Origin: Nonomuraea africana
GTDB lineage: Bacteria; Actinomycetota; Actinomycetes; Streptosporangiales; Streptosporangiaceae
DNA length: 64,000 nt
Direction of reading: 5' to 3'
NCBI RefSeq assembly: GCF_014873535.1
Contig: NZ_JADBEF010000001.1
Location: forward strand, 2,418,001 to 2,482,000
Part shown: positions 54,889 through 63,958 of the stretch, in pieces
Position numbering within the stretch: the stretch's first letter is position 1
Layout: every line of letters begins with the position of its first letter
Position numbers and translations under genes: made by a program
Notes under the pieces: model-generated
What the model saw: only the letters and a program-made list of their open reading frames with translations
Told to the model about the DNA's origin: nothing
The model's database searches: none

Positions 54889-56466
54889 CTACTTGGCGCC
54901 GAGGTCGGCGAGGTCGACCGTCCAGACCGGGTGGTACTCGAGGCCGGTCACCGACGCGGCGGTGACGATGTTCTGGCTCGGCTGGATGAGCGGGATGAAC
55001 GGGCCCGAGGCGTTGAGCTTGGTCTGCACGTCGGCGTAGGCCGCCTTGCGGGCCTCGTCGCCGATGGTCGTGGCCGCCTTCTCGCCCGCGGCCGAGACCG
55101 CCTTGTCGGCGCCGTCCTTCCAGCCGGCCCGCAGGCCGACCAGCTTGCCGGGCAGGAAGGCCAGGTAGTCGCTCGGGTCCGGATAGTCAGGGCCCCAGTA
55201 CCACAGGCCGAGCTCCTCCTTGCCGTTGCGGTAGTTGTCGAGCGCGGTGGTGATCGGCGCGGGGGCGAGGTCGACGGTGATGCCGACCTCCTTCAGGTTG
55301 GCCTGGATCCGCTCGGCCAGCGGCTGGAAGGACAGCCCGTTGACGGTGAGCTCGCTCGGGTACTCCAGCTTCACCGTCGGGTTGGACAGCCCGCTGGCCG
55401 CCAGCGCCGCCTTGGCGCCCTCGACGTCACGCTTGGCCGCCTGGTCCTGCGGCAGCGCGCCCAGCAACTGCGAGGGGATGATCCCCGGCGCCTGCGTCGA
55501 CCCCTCGCCGGCCAGCTCCAGCAGGCCCGCGTAGTCGACGCCCTTGCGCAGGGCCTCGACGAACTTGGCGTTCGGGGTGGTCTTGCTGACCGAGGAGTCC
55601 TGGTTGGCGAGCAGGAAGATGACGTTGGCCGAGGCGGTCTTCTTCACCTGGAGGTTCGCCGGCATGCCGGTCACCTGGTCGCCCGACAGGTTGAGCGCCA
55701 CCTGGCTGTCGCCGCGCTGCACGTTCAGCTTCTGCGTGGCGGCCTCGACGTTGCGGATGACGACCCTGTCGTAGGCCGGCTTGGCGCCGTAGTACTTGGG
55801 GTTGGCCTTGAGCACGACCTGGCTCGTCAGGTTGAACGACTCGATCGTGTAGGGTCCCGAGCCCGCCGAGGCGGAGTTCAGGTACTGCTCGGCCTTGTCG
55901 CTCGCGTCCGTGGTCGCCCCGTGCTCCTTGGCGACCTTGCTGTTGAGCACGCCGAGCGCCGGGTTGGGCAGGATGTACGGCAGGGCGGGGTTGGGCGCCT
56001 TCGACGTCAGCGTGATCGTCGTGTCATCCGTCTTGGCCACCTCCACGCCGTCGAGCAGGAACGACGGCGTGCCCTTCATGTCGCGCACCCGGGTCAGCGA
56101 GAAGACCACGTCGTCGGCCGTCAGCGGCGAGCCGTCGGCGAACGTGGCGCCCTTCTTCAGCTTGAGCGTCAGCACCTTGCCGTCCTCGGACAGCTCGTAC
56201 GACTCGGCCAGTGCGGGGACCGGCTTGGTCACGTCCGCGCCGTCGAAGGTCAGCAGGGTCTCGTAGACCGCCTTGCCGACGAACAGGCCGGTCGGCTCGT
56301 AGGTGCGCCCGGGGTCGGCGGTCTTCAGGTCGAAGGACGTGTCGATGACGAGGGTCTTGGCGCCGGACTGCGGTGCGGACGACGACTTGACGCCGCCGGC
56401 GGAGCAGGCGGCGAGCGCGAGAGCACCGACGACCAGCAGAGCTGCCGTCTGAGAGCGGGTCGCCAT
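54889..56466 (-). CDS. peptide ABC transporter substrate-binding lipoprotein (2)
   Basis: A 525-residue SBP_bac_5 protein. The signal ends in LALAAC (Cys about 21), followed by a Ser/Gly linker and the DppA-like fold: 'FDLKTADPGRTYEPTGLFVGKAVYETLLTF', 'PVPALAESYELSEDGKVLTLKLKKGATFADGSPLTADDVVFS', and YWGPDYPDPSDYLAFLPG near the hinge. First gene of a five-protein uptake operon plus the M24-like protein, divergent from an Lrp-type regulator over 110 bp. Confidence 0.88.
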   Translation of the reverse strand: MATRSQTAALLVVGALALAACSAGGVKSSSAPQSGAKTLVIDTSFDLKTADPGRTYEPTGLFVGKAVYETLLTFDGADVTKPVPALAESYELSEDGKVLTLKLKKGATFADGSPLTADDVVFSLTRVRDMKGTPSFLLDGVEVAKTDDTTITLTSKAPNPALPYILPNPALGVLNSKVAKEHGATTDASDKAEQYLNSASAGSGPYTIESFNLTSQVVLKANPKYYGAKPAYDRVVIRNVEAATQKLNVQRGDSQVALNLSGDQVTGMPANLQVKKTASANVIFLLANQDSSVSKTTPNAKFVEALRKGVDYAGLLELAGEGSTQAPGIIPSQLLGALPQDQAAKRDVEGAKAALAASGLSNPTVKLEYPSELTVNGLSFQPLAERIQANLKEVGITVDLAPAPITTALDNYRNGKEELGLWYWGPDYPDPSDYLAFLPGKLVGLRAGWKDGADKAVSAAGEKAATTIGDEARKAAYADVQTKLNASGPFIPLIQPSQNIVTAASVTGLEYHPVWTVDLADLGAK

Positions 56467-56480
56467 GGGGTGTCCTCCGA

Positions 56481-56533
56481 AGCTGGACGGTTGGTTGTGA
56501 TTGGTCGTGGATTGTCCGGCAGAATGTCCAGCT
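56481..56533. promoter_or_regulatory. inverted repeat in the transporter/Lrp divergent promoter
   Basis: AGCTGGAC (56481-56488) and GTCCAGCT (56526-56533) are perfect inverted 8-mers 37 bp apart in the 110-bp space between the divergent genes, with extra TGTCC words inside. Spaced sites suit Lrp/AsnC octamers, which wrap DNA. Confidence 0.5.
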
Positions 56534-56576
56534 CATGTCACAGGACTGAGATGTATGTGAAGGGATTGCTCACCTG

Positions 56577-57227
56577 ATGGTTGAAATGTCTCCCCATGGC
56601 GGGCGCCCCGCTGATCCTTCTGGACGGATCGGCATCGGGCTCGAACTGGACAACACCCATCTGAAGATCCTCGAGGTCCTGCGGGAGAACGGCAGGATCT
56701 CCGTCGCGGCGCTGGCCGAACGGGTGGGGATCTCGCGGGCGAACGCCTACACCAGGTTCGAGGCGCTGCGGGCCGACGGGGCGATCAAGCGGTTCACCGC
56801 GGAGATCGACCATGTGCGGGCCGGTCTCGGCATCACCGCGCTGGTCTTCGTGACCGTGCGGCAGCAGATGTGGAAGCAGTTCCGCGCGGAGCTGGCCAGG
56901 ATGCCCGAGGTGGAGTACTGCGCGATCACCACCGGCCAGCACGACGCGATGATCCAGGTGCGGATGGCCGACGTGGCGGCGGTGCACCGGCTGGTGACCG
57001 AGCGCATGGCCAACATCCCCGCGGTGAAGGCGACCGAGACCGTCTTCATCCTCGACGAGGTGCTCAGGCGGCCGTACGTGCTGCCCACCGACCGGGACGG
57101 CGGCAGGGACGCGGGCCGTACGGGCAGGCGCCCCGCGGCGCCCGAGCCCGCCGAGGTGCCGCTCGGCAAGATGCGCTTCGTCGGCGCGGCTGAGGGGAGG
57201 GCGGCGCTCAGGAAGGAGGGCGGCTGA
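56577..57227 (+). CDS. Lrp/AsnC family regulator
   Basis: A 216-residue regulator. The AsnC helix-turn-helix is LDNTHLKILEVLRENGRISVAALAERVGISRANAYTRFEALRADGAI, and the RAM domain ITALVFVTVRQQMWKQF...VEYCAITTGQHDAMIQVRMADVAAVHRLV follows. About 50 C-terminal residues after the RAM domain are an extra basic, Arg/Pro-rich tail not usual for the family. It should sense an amino acid and control the divergent dipeptide transporter. AAGGGAT lies ten bases before ATG 56577. Confidence 0.85.
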   Translation: MVEMSPHGGRPADPSGRIGIGLELDNTHLKILEVLRENGRISVAALAERVGISRANAYTRFEALRADGAIKRFTAEIDHVRAGLGITALVFVTVRQQMWKQFRAELARMPEVEYCAITTGQHDAMIQVRMADVAAVHRLVTERMANIPAVKATETVFILDEVLRRPYVLPTDRDGGRDAGRTGRRPAAPEPAEVPLGKMRFVGAAEGRAALRKEGG

Positions 57228-57330
57228 GAGCTCCCATGTCTGGCTTTCGCGCACGCCGGGGCGAGGCCCGGCGCGGGCCGGACCTCTCCGGTTCATTCCT
57301 ACCGCCCTGAGGTGGGCGCGTCCATGAGAG

Positions 57331-57347
57331 TTAGGAAAGTTTCCTAA
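57331..57347. promoter_or_regulatory. perfect palindrome before the sugar dehydrogenase
   Basis: TTAGGAAA-G-TTTCCTAA, a 17-bp perfect palindrome, immediately upstream of TTGACC (57354-57359) and 71 bp before the start codon. Its form and its place before a secreted carbohydrate-active gene suggest a ROK- or similar sugar-responsive regulator site. Confidence 0.65.
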
Positions 57348-57417
57348 ATTCTGTTGACCCCTGTGACTTTCTGTGGGATCACGGTGCAAAGCTCCCATCT
57401 CTCCTGCGGAGAAGCAG

Positions 57418-59814
57418 ATGAAGTTACGCACCCTCATCGCCGTCACCGGATTACTCGTCGTTTCCACTCCCGCGCTGGTCTCCGCCGCGCCCACCCGCTA
57501 CGAGGCCGAGAACGCCACCGTCTCCCAGGGCGCGGTCGAGTCCAACCACGCCGGGTACTCCGGCACCGGCTTCGTCAACGGCGACAACGTCGCTGGCTCC
57601 TACACCGAGTGGACGGTCACCGCGCCGAACGCGGGCACCGCCACCATCGCCCTGCGCTACGCCAACGGCACCACCGCCAACCGGCCGAGCGACATCTCCG
57701 TCAACGGGACGCTCGTCGGCGACGACCGGGCCTTCAACCCCACGGGCGCCTGGTCCACCTGGGCCACCAGCACGCTGACCGCGCCCGTGGTCGCGGGCCA
57801 GAACACGATCAGGGCCACCGCCTCGGCCGTCGGCGGCAACCCCAACTGGGACTTCCTCGACTTCGAGGTGCAGGCGCCCAGCGACTTCACCGACTACCAG
57901 GCCGAGAGCGCGACGATCTCCCAGGGCATCGTCGACACCAAGCACGCCGGGTACACGGGCTCGGGCTTCGTCGACTACGCCAACGTCGCGGGGTCGTACG
58001 TGGAGTTCACGGTCAGCGCGGCCGCCGCCGGGCAGCAGTCGCTGGCCTTCCGCTACGCCAACGGCACCACGACGAACAGGCCGATGGACATCTCGGTCAA
58101 CGGGACCGTCGTGGCCAAGGACTTCCCCGGCACCGGCGCGTGGGCGACCTGGCAGGAGGTCACCTTCAACGCCGCGCTGAACGCGGGCGCGAACGTCGTC
58201 AGGGCCACCGCCGGCACCGCCGGCGGCGGGCCCAACCTCGACCGGCTGCGGGTCAGCGGCCCGGGCGACACCGAGAAGCCGACCCCGCCGGGACAGCCGT
58301 CGTGCAGTGAGATCACGCACAACAGTCTCAAGCTGGCCTGGGGCGCCTCCACCGACAACATCGGCGTCGTGGCCTACGACATCTTCCACCAGGGCACCCA
58401 GATCGCCACCGCGCCGGCCTCGCCGTACACGCTGACCGGGTTGAACTCCGACTTCGGCTACCAGCTGTCGGTCTTCGCCCGCGACGCCTCCGGCAACGTC
58501 TCGCTCAGCAGCCCCGAGGCGGCCTGCCGTACGCTGCCCGCGCCGCCGGACGACCCGCCCAGCCAGCCGGGCCAGCCGGCCGTCTCGGGCGTGCAGCCCA
58601 CCCAGGCGACCGTCACCTGGGCCGCCTCGACCGACGACAACGGCGTGCGCGCCTACCTGATCCGCGACGCCGCCAACACCGTCCTGCAGACCGTCACCGG
58701 CAGCCCGCCCGCGACCACCGCCACCGTCCCGCTGGAGTGCGCCAAGACCTACCAGCTGCACGTCGTCGCCCGTGACACCGCCAACCAGCTGTCCACGCCG
58801 AGCGCGCCCTCGGCCGCCTTCACGACCGGCTCGTGCGGAACCGTGCCGCAGACCCCGACGACGATCGCGGGCGGCTGGGACGTTCCGTGGGACATGTCGT
58901 GGGCGCCCGACGGCAGCTTCGCGCTGGTGACCGAGCGCGACACGTTCAGGGTCTTCAAGGTCACCCCCTCGGGCACCAAGACCCAGGTCGGCACCGTGCC
59001 CAACGTCGTGACCACCGACGGCGAGGGCGGCCTCATGGGCATCGACTTCTCGCCCGGCTGGAACGGCAGCACCGACCAGGAGGTGTTCTTCATGCACACC
59101 GCCTCGGAGGGCAACAGGGTCGCGAAGATGAACTTCAACGGCACCTCCCTCAGCGGCTACGCCTCCGTCCTGCAGGGCATCGCCAAGAACCGCTACCACA
59201 ACGGCGGCCGCCTCAGGTTCGGCCCCGACGGCTACCTGTACCTCACCACCGGCGACGCGCAGCAGACCAGCACCGCGCAGAACCTCTCCTCGCTCAACGG
59301 CAAGATCCTGCGCATCACCAGGACCGGTGCCGCCGCCCCCGGCAACCCGTTCGGCACCCGGGTCTACAGCTACGGCCACCGCAACCCGCAGGGCCTCGCG
59401 TGGGACTCGGCGGGGCGGCTGTGGTCCTCCGAGTTCGGCAACGCCACACGTGACGAGCTCAACCTCATTCAGCCGGGCAAGAACTACGGCTGGCCGACCT
59501 GTGAGGGCACCTGCAGCGTCTCCGGCATGACCAACCCCAAGCACACCTGGTCGGTCTCCGAGGCCTCGCCCAGCGGCATCGCGATCGTCAACAACACGGT
59601 GTTCGTGGCGGCGCTGCGCGGCCAGCGGCTGTGGCGGGTGGTGCTCAACGGCGAGACCGTCTCCACCGTCAACTCCTACTTCACCTCCACGTACGGCAGG
59701 CTCCGCCTGGTGGAGAAGGTGCCCAACGCCAGCGCCATCTGGTTCGGCTCCAGCAACTCCGACAACAACGGCAACGGCAGCGCCGACGTGATCAGGCGCT
59801 CCGCCATCCAGTAA
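57418..59814 (+). CDS. secreted PQQ-dependent sugar dehydrogenase with CBM and FN3 domains
   Basis: A 798-residue secreted protein. Signal peptide about residues 1-23 (ending VSAAP). CBM35/CBM6-type modules at about 24-158 and 160-290 (EAENATVSQG; ESATISQG), fibronectin type III domains at about 300-385 and 395-480, and a soluble glucose/sorbosone dehydrogenase propeller from about 490: GWDVPWDMSWAPDG, GEGGLMGIDFSP, YHNGGRLRFGPDGYLYLTTGD, YGHRNPQGLAWD, NYGWP. It should oxidise sugars at polysaccharide surfaces with PQQ. GGAGAAG precedes ATG 57418. A strong hairpin follows the stop. Confidence 0.88.
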   Translation: MKLRTLIAVTGLLVVSTPALVSAAPTRYEAENATVSQGAVESNHAGYSGTGFVNGDNVAGSYTEWTVTAPNAGTATIALRYANGTTANRPSDISVNGTLVGDDRAFNPTGAWSTWATSTLTAPVVAGQNTIRATASAVGGNPNWDFLDFEVQAPSDFTDYQAESATISQGIVDTKHAGYTGSGFVDYANVAGSYVEFTVSAAAAGQQSLAFRYANGTTTNRPMDISVNGTVVAKDFPGTGAWATWQEVTFNAALNAGANVVRATAGTAGGGPNLDRLRVSGPGDTEKPTPPGQPSCSEITHNSLKLAWGASTDNIGVVAYDIFHQGTQIATAPASPYTLTGLNSDFGYQLSVFARDASGNVSLSSPEAACRTLPAPPDDPPSQPGQPAVSGVQPTQATVTWAASTDDNGVRAYLIRDAANTVLQTVTGSPPATTATVPLECAKTYQLHVVARDTANQLSTPSAPSAAFTTGSCGTVPQTPTTIAGGWDVPWDMSWAPDGSFALVTERDTFRVFKVTPSGTKTQVGTVPNVVTTDGEGGLMGIDFSPGWNGSTDQEVFFMHTASEGNRVAKMNFNGTSLSGYASVLQGIAKNRYHNGGRLRFGPDGYLYLTTGDAQQTSTAQNLSSLNGKILRITRTGAAAPGNPFGTRVYSYGHRNPQGLAWDSAGRLWSSEFGNATRDELNLIQPGKNYGWPTCEGTCSVSGMTNPKHTWSVSEASPSGIAIVNNTVFVAALRGQRLWRVVLNGETVSTVNSYFTSTYGRLRLVEKVPNASAIWFGSSNSDNNGNGSADVIRRSAIQ

Positions 59815-59822
59815 CCCCCCGA

Positions 59823-59853
59823 GGGCCACCGCCACCACCGCAGGCGGTGGCCC
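59823..59853 (+). terminator. hairpin between dehydrogenase and lyase genes
   Basis: A perfect 11-bp stem, GGGCCACCGCC (59823-59833) with GGCGGTGGCCC (59843-59853), nine-base loop, eight bp after the dehydrogenase stop. It may end the transcript or lower read-through into the lyase gene 36 bp further on. Confidence 0.75.
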
Positions 59854-59888
59854 GAACCCGGACCGAATCACTATCGGACAGGACCCCC

Positions 59889-61052
59889 ATGGAACTCTCC
59901 AGACGCCAGCTCGGAACCCTGGTCGGCGCCGCGTTGCTCGCCCCCCATCTACCCGTCCGCCCCGCCACGGCGGCCGCCGCGTGGAAGCTGATGTGGTCGC
60001 CCGAGGCGAGCGTGGACGGCCTGCGCGCCTTCGAGACCATCGAGGACGACAGGGCCGACTCCCACCCCGCAGGACAGCCGCACATCTACGCCGAAGGCAA
60101 CAACTTCCGCTTCAACATGCACACGGTCGACCGCGACACCTCCACCGACAGGCAGCGCCAGGAGGTGACGGGCAACCGTACGCCGAGCGGCTACCTCCAG
60201 TGGCTGAACGGCGAGACCTGGCGGCTGACGTACTCGATGTACATCCCCTCCTCGCTGAAGGCCACGACCACCTTCACCCACATCATGCAGACCAAGATGC
60301 CGGGGACGGGGACCGGTCCCATCACCGTCACCTCGCTGCGCAGGGTGGACGGCGCGCAGACCATCGAGCACAAGATCTTCGAGCCGAACATCCTGGTCGG
60401 CCGCACCGACCTGGTGCCGCTGCAGAACAGGTGGATCGACATCGAGTACGAGATGAAGATCGGCGACGGCAGCGCGGGCTCGGTCAGGTGGGTCGTCAGG
60501 AACGGGGGCACGACCGTCGTCGACGCGACGAAGACCGGAGTCGACACCTTCCTCGGCGACAGGGTCCGGCCCAAGTGGGGCATCTACCGCTCGCTCGGCG
60601 ACACCTCGGGCTCGCTGCAGGACTGCCACCTGCTGCTGACCAACATGCGCGCCTACAAGCTGGTCCAGGCCACCGCGACCAGGCTGGAGGCGGAGAACGC
60701 GACGATCTCACAGGGCGTGGTGGAGTCGAACCACACGGGCTACTCCGGCACCGGCTTCGTCAACACCGACAACGTGGCGGGGGCCTACGTGGAGTGGCGT
60801 CATACCGCCGCCGCCGCGGGCAGCGCCACCCTGACCTTCAGGTACGCCAACGGCACCACGACGACCCGTCCGGTGGCCATCGCCGTCAACGGCGCCACCA
60901 CGAACGTCGACTTCCCGGCCACCGGCGCCTGGAGCACCTGGCAGTCGAGGAGCATCACCGTCCCCCTCGTCGCGGGCGCCAACACGATCAGGGCCACCGC
61001 CACCACGGCAGGCGGCTGCCCGAACCTCGACTACCTGGAGGTCCTGGCCTGA
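59889..61052 (+). CDS. Tat-exported polysaccharide lyase-like protein with CBM35
   Basis: A 387-residue protein. A twin-arginine signal (ELSRRQLGTLVGAALLA) leads to a beta-jelly-roll domain (residues about 35-255) similar to the Polysacc_lyase/heparin lyase I group: 'RFNMHTVDRD...RQRQEV', 'WRLTYSMYIPSS', 'HIMQTKM', 'RWIDIEYEMKIGD'. A C-terminal CBM35 (EAENATISQGVVESNHTGYSGTGFVN) is nearly the same as the first module of the preceding dehydrogenase, so both enzymes probably target the same glycan. Lyase chemistry and substrate are inferred. Confidence 0.75.
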   Translation: MELSRRQLGTLVGAALLAPHLPVRPATAAAAWKLMWSPEASVDGLRAFETIEDDRADSHPAGQPHIYAEGNNFRFNMHTVDRDTSTDRQRQEVTGNRTPSGYLQWLNGETWRLTYSMYIPSSLKATTTFTHIMQTKMPGTGTGPITVTSLRRVDGAQTIEHKIFEPNILVGRTDLVPLQNRWIDIEYEMKIGDGSAGSVRWVVRNGGTTVVDATKTGVDTFLGDRVRPKWGIYRSLGDTSGSLQDCHLLLTNMRAYKLVQATATRLEAENATISQGVVESNHTGYSGTGFVNTDNVAGAYVEWRHTAAAAGSATLTFRYANGTTTTRPVAIAVNGATTNVDFPATGAWSTWQSRSITVPLVAGANTIRATATTAGGCPNLDYLEVLA

Positions 61053-61143
61053 TGTCAAGGGCTTGCTTCGGCTTCCCTGATCTGGGTTCGATAGGGGCGG
61101 TCGTTCACCTGAAGGCGTGACAACCCCGACGTGGGAGGCGCAC

Positions 61144-61362
61144 ATGAAGGATCCGGACTTCAGCAGGGCGCAGTGGCGCAAGAGCACGTTCAGCGCCGAC
61201 GGCGCCTGCGTGGAGGTCGCCTACGCGGAGGGCGCCATCGGTGTCCGCGACACGAAGCAGGACGGAGCCGGCCCCATCCTCGTCTTCGACGAGCGGGAAT
61301 GGGCGGCCTTCCTCAGGGGCGTCCAGGCCGGGCAGTTCGAGATCGACGAGCTGACGGCCTGA
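61144..61362 (+). CDS. DUF397 protein
   Basis: A 72-residue DUF397 protein (FSRAQWRKSTFSADGACVEVAYAEGAIGVRDTKQ, then FDEREWAAFLRGVQAGQF). ATG 61144 has GTGGGAGG five bases upstream, so the GTG at 61117 is not used. DUF397 proteins are actinobacterial, usually beside a helix-turn-helix DUF5753 partner in Scr1/BldB-like regulatory or toxin-antitoxin-like pairs. Here no HTH partner is adjacent. Confidence 0.85.
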   Translation: MKDPDFSRAQWRKSTFSADGACVEVAYAEGAIGVRDTKQDGAGPILVFDEREWAAFLRGVQAGQFEIDELTA

Positions 61363-61374
61363 CGGCGGGAGGCG

Positions 61375-62580
61375 ATGGCGCGAGCGGCGGAACGGGGCGG
61401 GCGAGGATCTCGCGGTGTCGTCCCGCTGCTCGCGGCGACCGGGGTCTCCGTCACCGGCGACGGCGCCTTCCTGGCGGCGGCCCCGCTCCTCGCCGCCACC
61501 CTGACCAGGGACCCGCTCGCGGTCGCGGCGGTGACGGCCGCCTTCTCCGTGCCCTGGCTGGTCATCGGCCTGCCCGCGGGTGCCCTTGTCGATCGCTGGA
61601 ACCGCCGGCGGGTCATGCTGGCGGCCGATCTGGTCAGGGCGCTCGTCCTCACCGTGGCCGCCACCCTGGTGATCATGGGCCGCGCGAGCATCCCGGCGCT
61701 GGTGACAGCGGTGCTGGCGGTGGGCGCCGCGCAGTGCTTCTTCGACTCCGCGGCCCAGGCGACGATCCCGGCGGTCGCGGGGCGGGACAAGGACGCGCTC
61801 GCCCACGTGAACGGCCGCTTCTGGGCGCTGGACAACGTCGGACGCGGGCTCCTCGGCCCTCCGCTCGGCTCGGCCACGTTCGCGCTGGCCCGTGCCCTGC
61901 CGTTCGCGATCGACGCCGCCTCGTTCCTCGTCTCGGCATGGCTGGTGCGCGGGCTCCCCGACACCGGTGCGGCCGGCGCCGCCCGCGAGGGCCTGCTCTC
62001 CTCGGTGCGGGCGGGCCTGCGCCACGTGTTCGGCACCCGGGACCTGCGGGTGCTCGCGCTGAGCCTGGGCGCCTACAACTGCGGCTTCAACCTCGTCCTG
62101 GCCACCTTCGTGCTGTACGCCACGGACGTGCTCGCGGTGCCCGCCGCGGCGTACGGCCTGCTGATGGCCGCCGGGGCGATCGGCGGCGTCGTAGCGGGCT
62201 GGAAGGCGCGCGTCCTCACCAGGCGGCTCTCCTACCGGCAGACGACGGCTCTCGCGCTCGCCGTCCAGGCGCTGGTGTGGCTGGGTGTCCTGGCCGGCGC
62301 CGATGTCTGGACGACGGGCGTCCTGCTCGCCGTCGGTGGCGCGGGGGCGACGCTGACCAGCGTGGCCGTCGGGTCGGCGCGTCACGCCCTCACCCCCGAC
62401 GACCTGCTCGGGCGCGTGGTCGCGGCGTTTCGCCTCTTCGGGATGGGCGCGGCGGGCCTGGGCGCGCTCCTGGGCGGCGTCCTGGCGCGCCTGTTCGGGC
62501 TGCACGTCCCGTTCATCGCCGCGTCGGGCCTGGTGGCCGTCGCCGCGGTGCTGGCCTGGCCCCGCCGGTCGCGCGCGTGA
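61375..62580 (+). CDS. MFS transporter
   Basis: A 401-residue major facilitator protein with 11-12 hydrophobic helices and the motif-A loop GALVDRWNRRRVM between TM2 and TM3. It resembles the enterobactin/drug exporter branch (MFS_3) with 'FNLVLATFVLYATDVL' in the second half. It starts 12 bp after the DUF397 gene, with GGGAGG unusually close (two bases) to ATG 61375, hinting at coupling to the upstream gene. The substrate is probably a small drug-like molecule exported by proton antiport. Confidence 0.85.
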   Translation: MARAAERGGRGSRGVVPLLAATGVSVTGDGAFLAAAPLLAATLTRDPLAVAAVTAAFSVPWLVIGLPAGALVDRWNRRRVMLAADLVRALVLTVAATLVIMGRASIPALVTAVLAVGAAQCFFDSAAQATIPAVAGRDKDALAHVNGRFWALDNVGRGLLGPPLGSATFALARALPFAIDAASFLVSAWLVRGLPDTGAAGAAREGLLSSVRAGLRHVFGTRDLRVLALSLGAYNCGFNLVLATFVLYATDVLAVPAAAYGLLMAAGAIGGVVAGWKARVLTRRLSYRQTTALALAVQALVWLGVLAGADVWTTGVLLAVGGAGATLTSVAVGSARHALTPDDLLGRVVAAFRLFGMGAAGLGALLGGVLARLFGLHVPFIAASGLVAVAAVLAWPRRSRA

Positions 62581-62725
62581 TCCAGACCCGCCTGCACCAG
62601 GACCGGGGACCGCCCCGACGCGGGTGATCGCCCTGGAGGAACGGGCAGGCACGCCAGAGCAACCGGGGGCTTGGGGCTGGGTTCGGGTGGCGGGAAGGTG
62701 GTTCGGGGAACGAGGGGTCGCGGGG

Positions 62726-63958
62726 TCAGTGGGCGAGGGCGGACAGGGGTATCGCGTTGGCCATGGCCTGGTAGCCAGCGTCGCTGGGGTGCAGGTGGTC
62801 GCCGCTGTCATAAGGGGGCCACATCCGCAGCGGGTCCTCGGGATCGGCCAGCGCCGCGTCGAAGTCGGCCACCGCGTCGAAGGCCCCGCTCCTGATGAAG
62901 GCGTTGACGCTCTGCCGTACCGACTCCAGGGTCTCGTTGTGGACGCGCCAGCCCTTGAACGGCGTGAGCGTCCCGCCGACGACCTTGAAGCCGCGCGCGT
63001 GGGCCCGCTCGATGATCTGCCTCAGCGCGGCGATGATCGGGGCCGGGTCGGTCTGGTTGGGGGTCTGCTGGATGTCGTTGATGCCCTCGACCACGATCAG
63101 TGTCGTCGCGCCGGGACGCGACAGCACGTCACGGTCGAGCCGGGCCAGCGCGTTCACCCCCGCCGTGACGCCGCTGCCGCCGAGCGGCGTGCCGCCGTCC
63201 AGCAGCAGCCTGTTGGCGCTGATCCCGGCGTTCAGCACGCCCATCCGCCTGCTGCGCGGCTGGGCCAGCAGGCGATCGGCCAGGAAGTCGGGCCAGCGCC
63301 GGTTGGCGTTGGGCGTGGAGCGGACGCCGTCGGTGATGGAGTCGCCGAGCGTCACCACGCTGCCCCTGGCGGCCGGCGCCCGCACGTCCACGCCCGTGAC
63401 GTAGTGCCAGGCGGCGGTCGTCAGCGGGAAGGAGGCGCCCGACTCGTCGGCGGCGTGGTCGCCGTCCGTGGCGTAGAAGGAGGTCTGCTGGGCCGCGGGA
63501 TGGTAGGTCACCGGACCCGAGGGCGTGGGCACGAACGTGGTCACCAGCAGGTCCGCCTCGTCCGGCACGGTCATCGGCACGGGGTCGCTGACCGCCTCCG
63601 CGCCCGCCGGGATGATGATCGTCGGCTCGTGACCGAAGGTCAGCTCGTTGAGAGTCCCAGGGACGGCGTCGGCGGCCGTCGGGCGCTGCGCCAGCGCCAC
63701 CGTCGCGTGCCCGATGACCAGCGGGGACCTGCCGAAGGCGTTCGACAGGTGCACCCGCACCGCCGTGCCGCCCAGGCTGAGGTGGACGATGTTGCGGATG
63801 GAGTAGTTCGGATAGCCGTTGTCGGTGTTCGGGACGCCGGAGGCGGGGGCCGTGCCCCAGCTGGCGATCCAGGTGGACTGGGGGCCGGCGTTCGCCGCTC
63901 CGCCCAGGCCGAGGAGAAGGAGGACGGCGGCGGCGATGGCGGCTAAGCGAGAGGGCAT
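62726..63958 (-). CDS. secreted SGNH/GDSL hydrolase
   Basis: A 410-residue secreted esterase-type protein. The signal peptide (residues 1-24, ending ANAG) is followed by a beta-rich N-terminal domain and an SGNH hydrolase with block I VTLGDSITDG (Ser), the Asn block EGINDI, and block V DSGDHLHPSDAGY (Asp-His). This is the rhamnogalacturonan-acetylesterase-like layout; substrates are acyl esters on polysaccharides or small molecules. GGAG is seven bases before ATG 63958. It converges with the MFS gene. Confidence 0.88.
   Translation of the reverse strand: MPSRLAAIAAAVLLLLGLGGAANAGPQSTWIASWGTAPASGVPNTDNGYPNYSIRNIVHLSLGGTAVRVHLSNAFGRSPLVIGHATVALAQRPTAADAVPGTLNELTFGHEPTIIIPAGAEAVSDPVPMTVPDEADLLVTTFVPTPSGPVTYHPAAQQTSFYATDGDHAADESGASFPLTTAAWHYVTGVDVRAPAARGSVVTLGDSITDGVRSTPNANRRWPDFLADRLLAQPRSRRMGVLNAGISANRLLLDGGTPLGGSGVTAGVNALARLDRDVLSRPGATTLIVVEGINDIQQTPNQTDPAPIIAALRQIIERAHARGFKVVGGTLTPFKGWRVHNETLESVRQSVNAFIRSGAFDAVADFDAALADPEDPLRMWPPYDSGDHLHPSDAGYQAMANAIPLSALAH

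Noticed and set aside
57451..59871. An 800-codon open frame opposite the sugar dehydrogenase
   Set aside because: Same antisense effect; the plus-strand protein has clear domains and a signal peptide.
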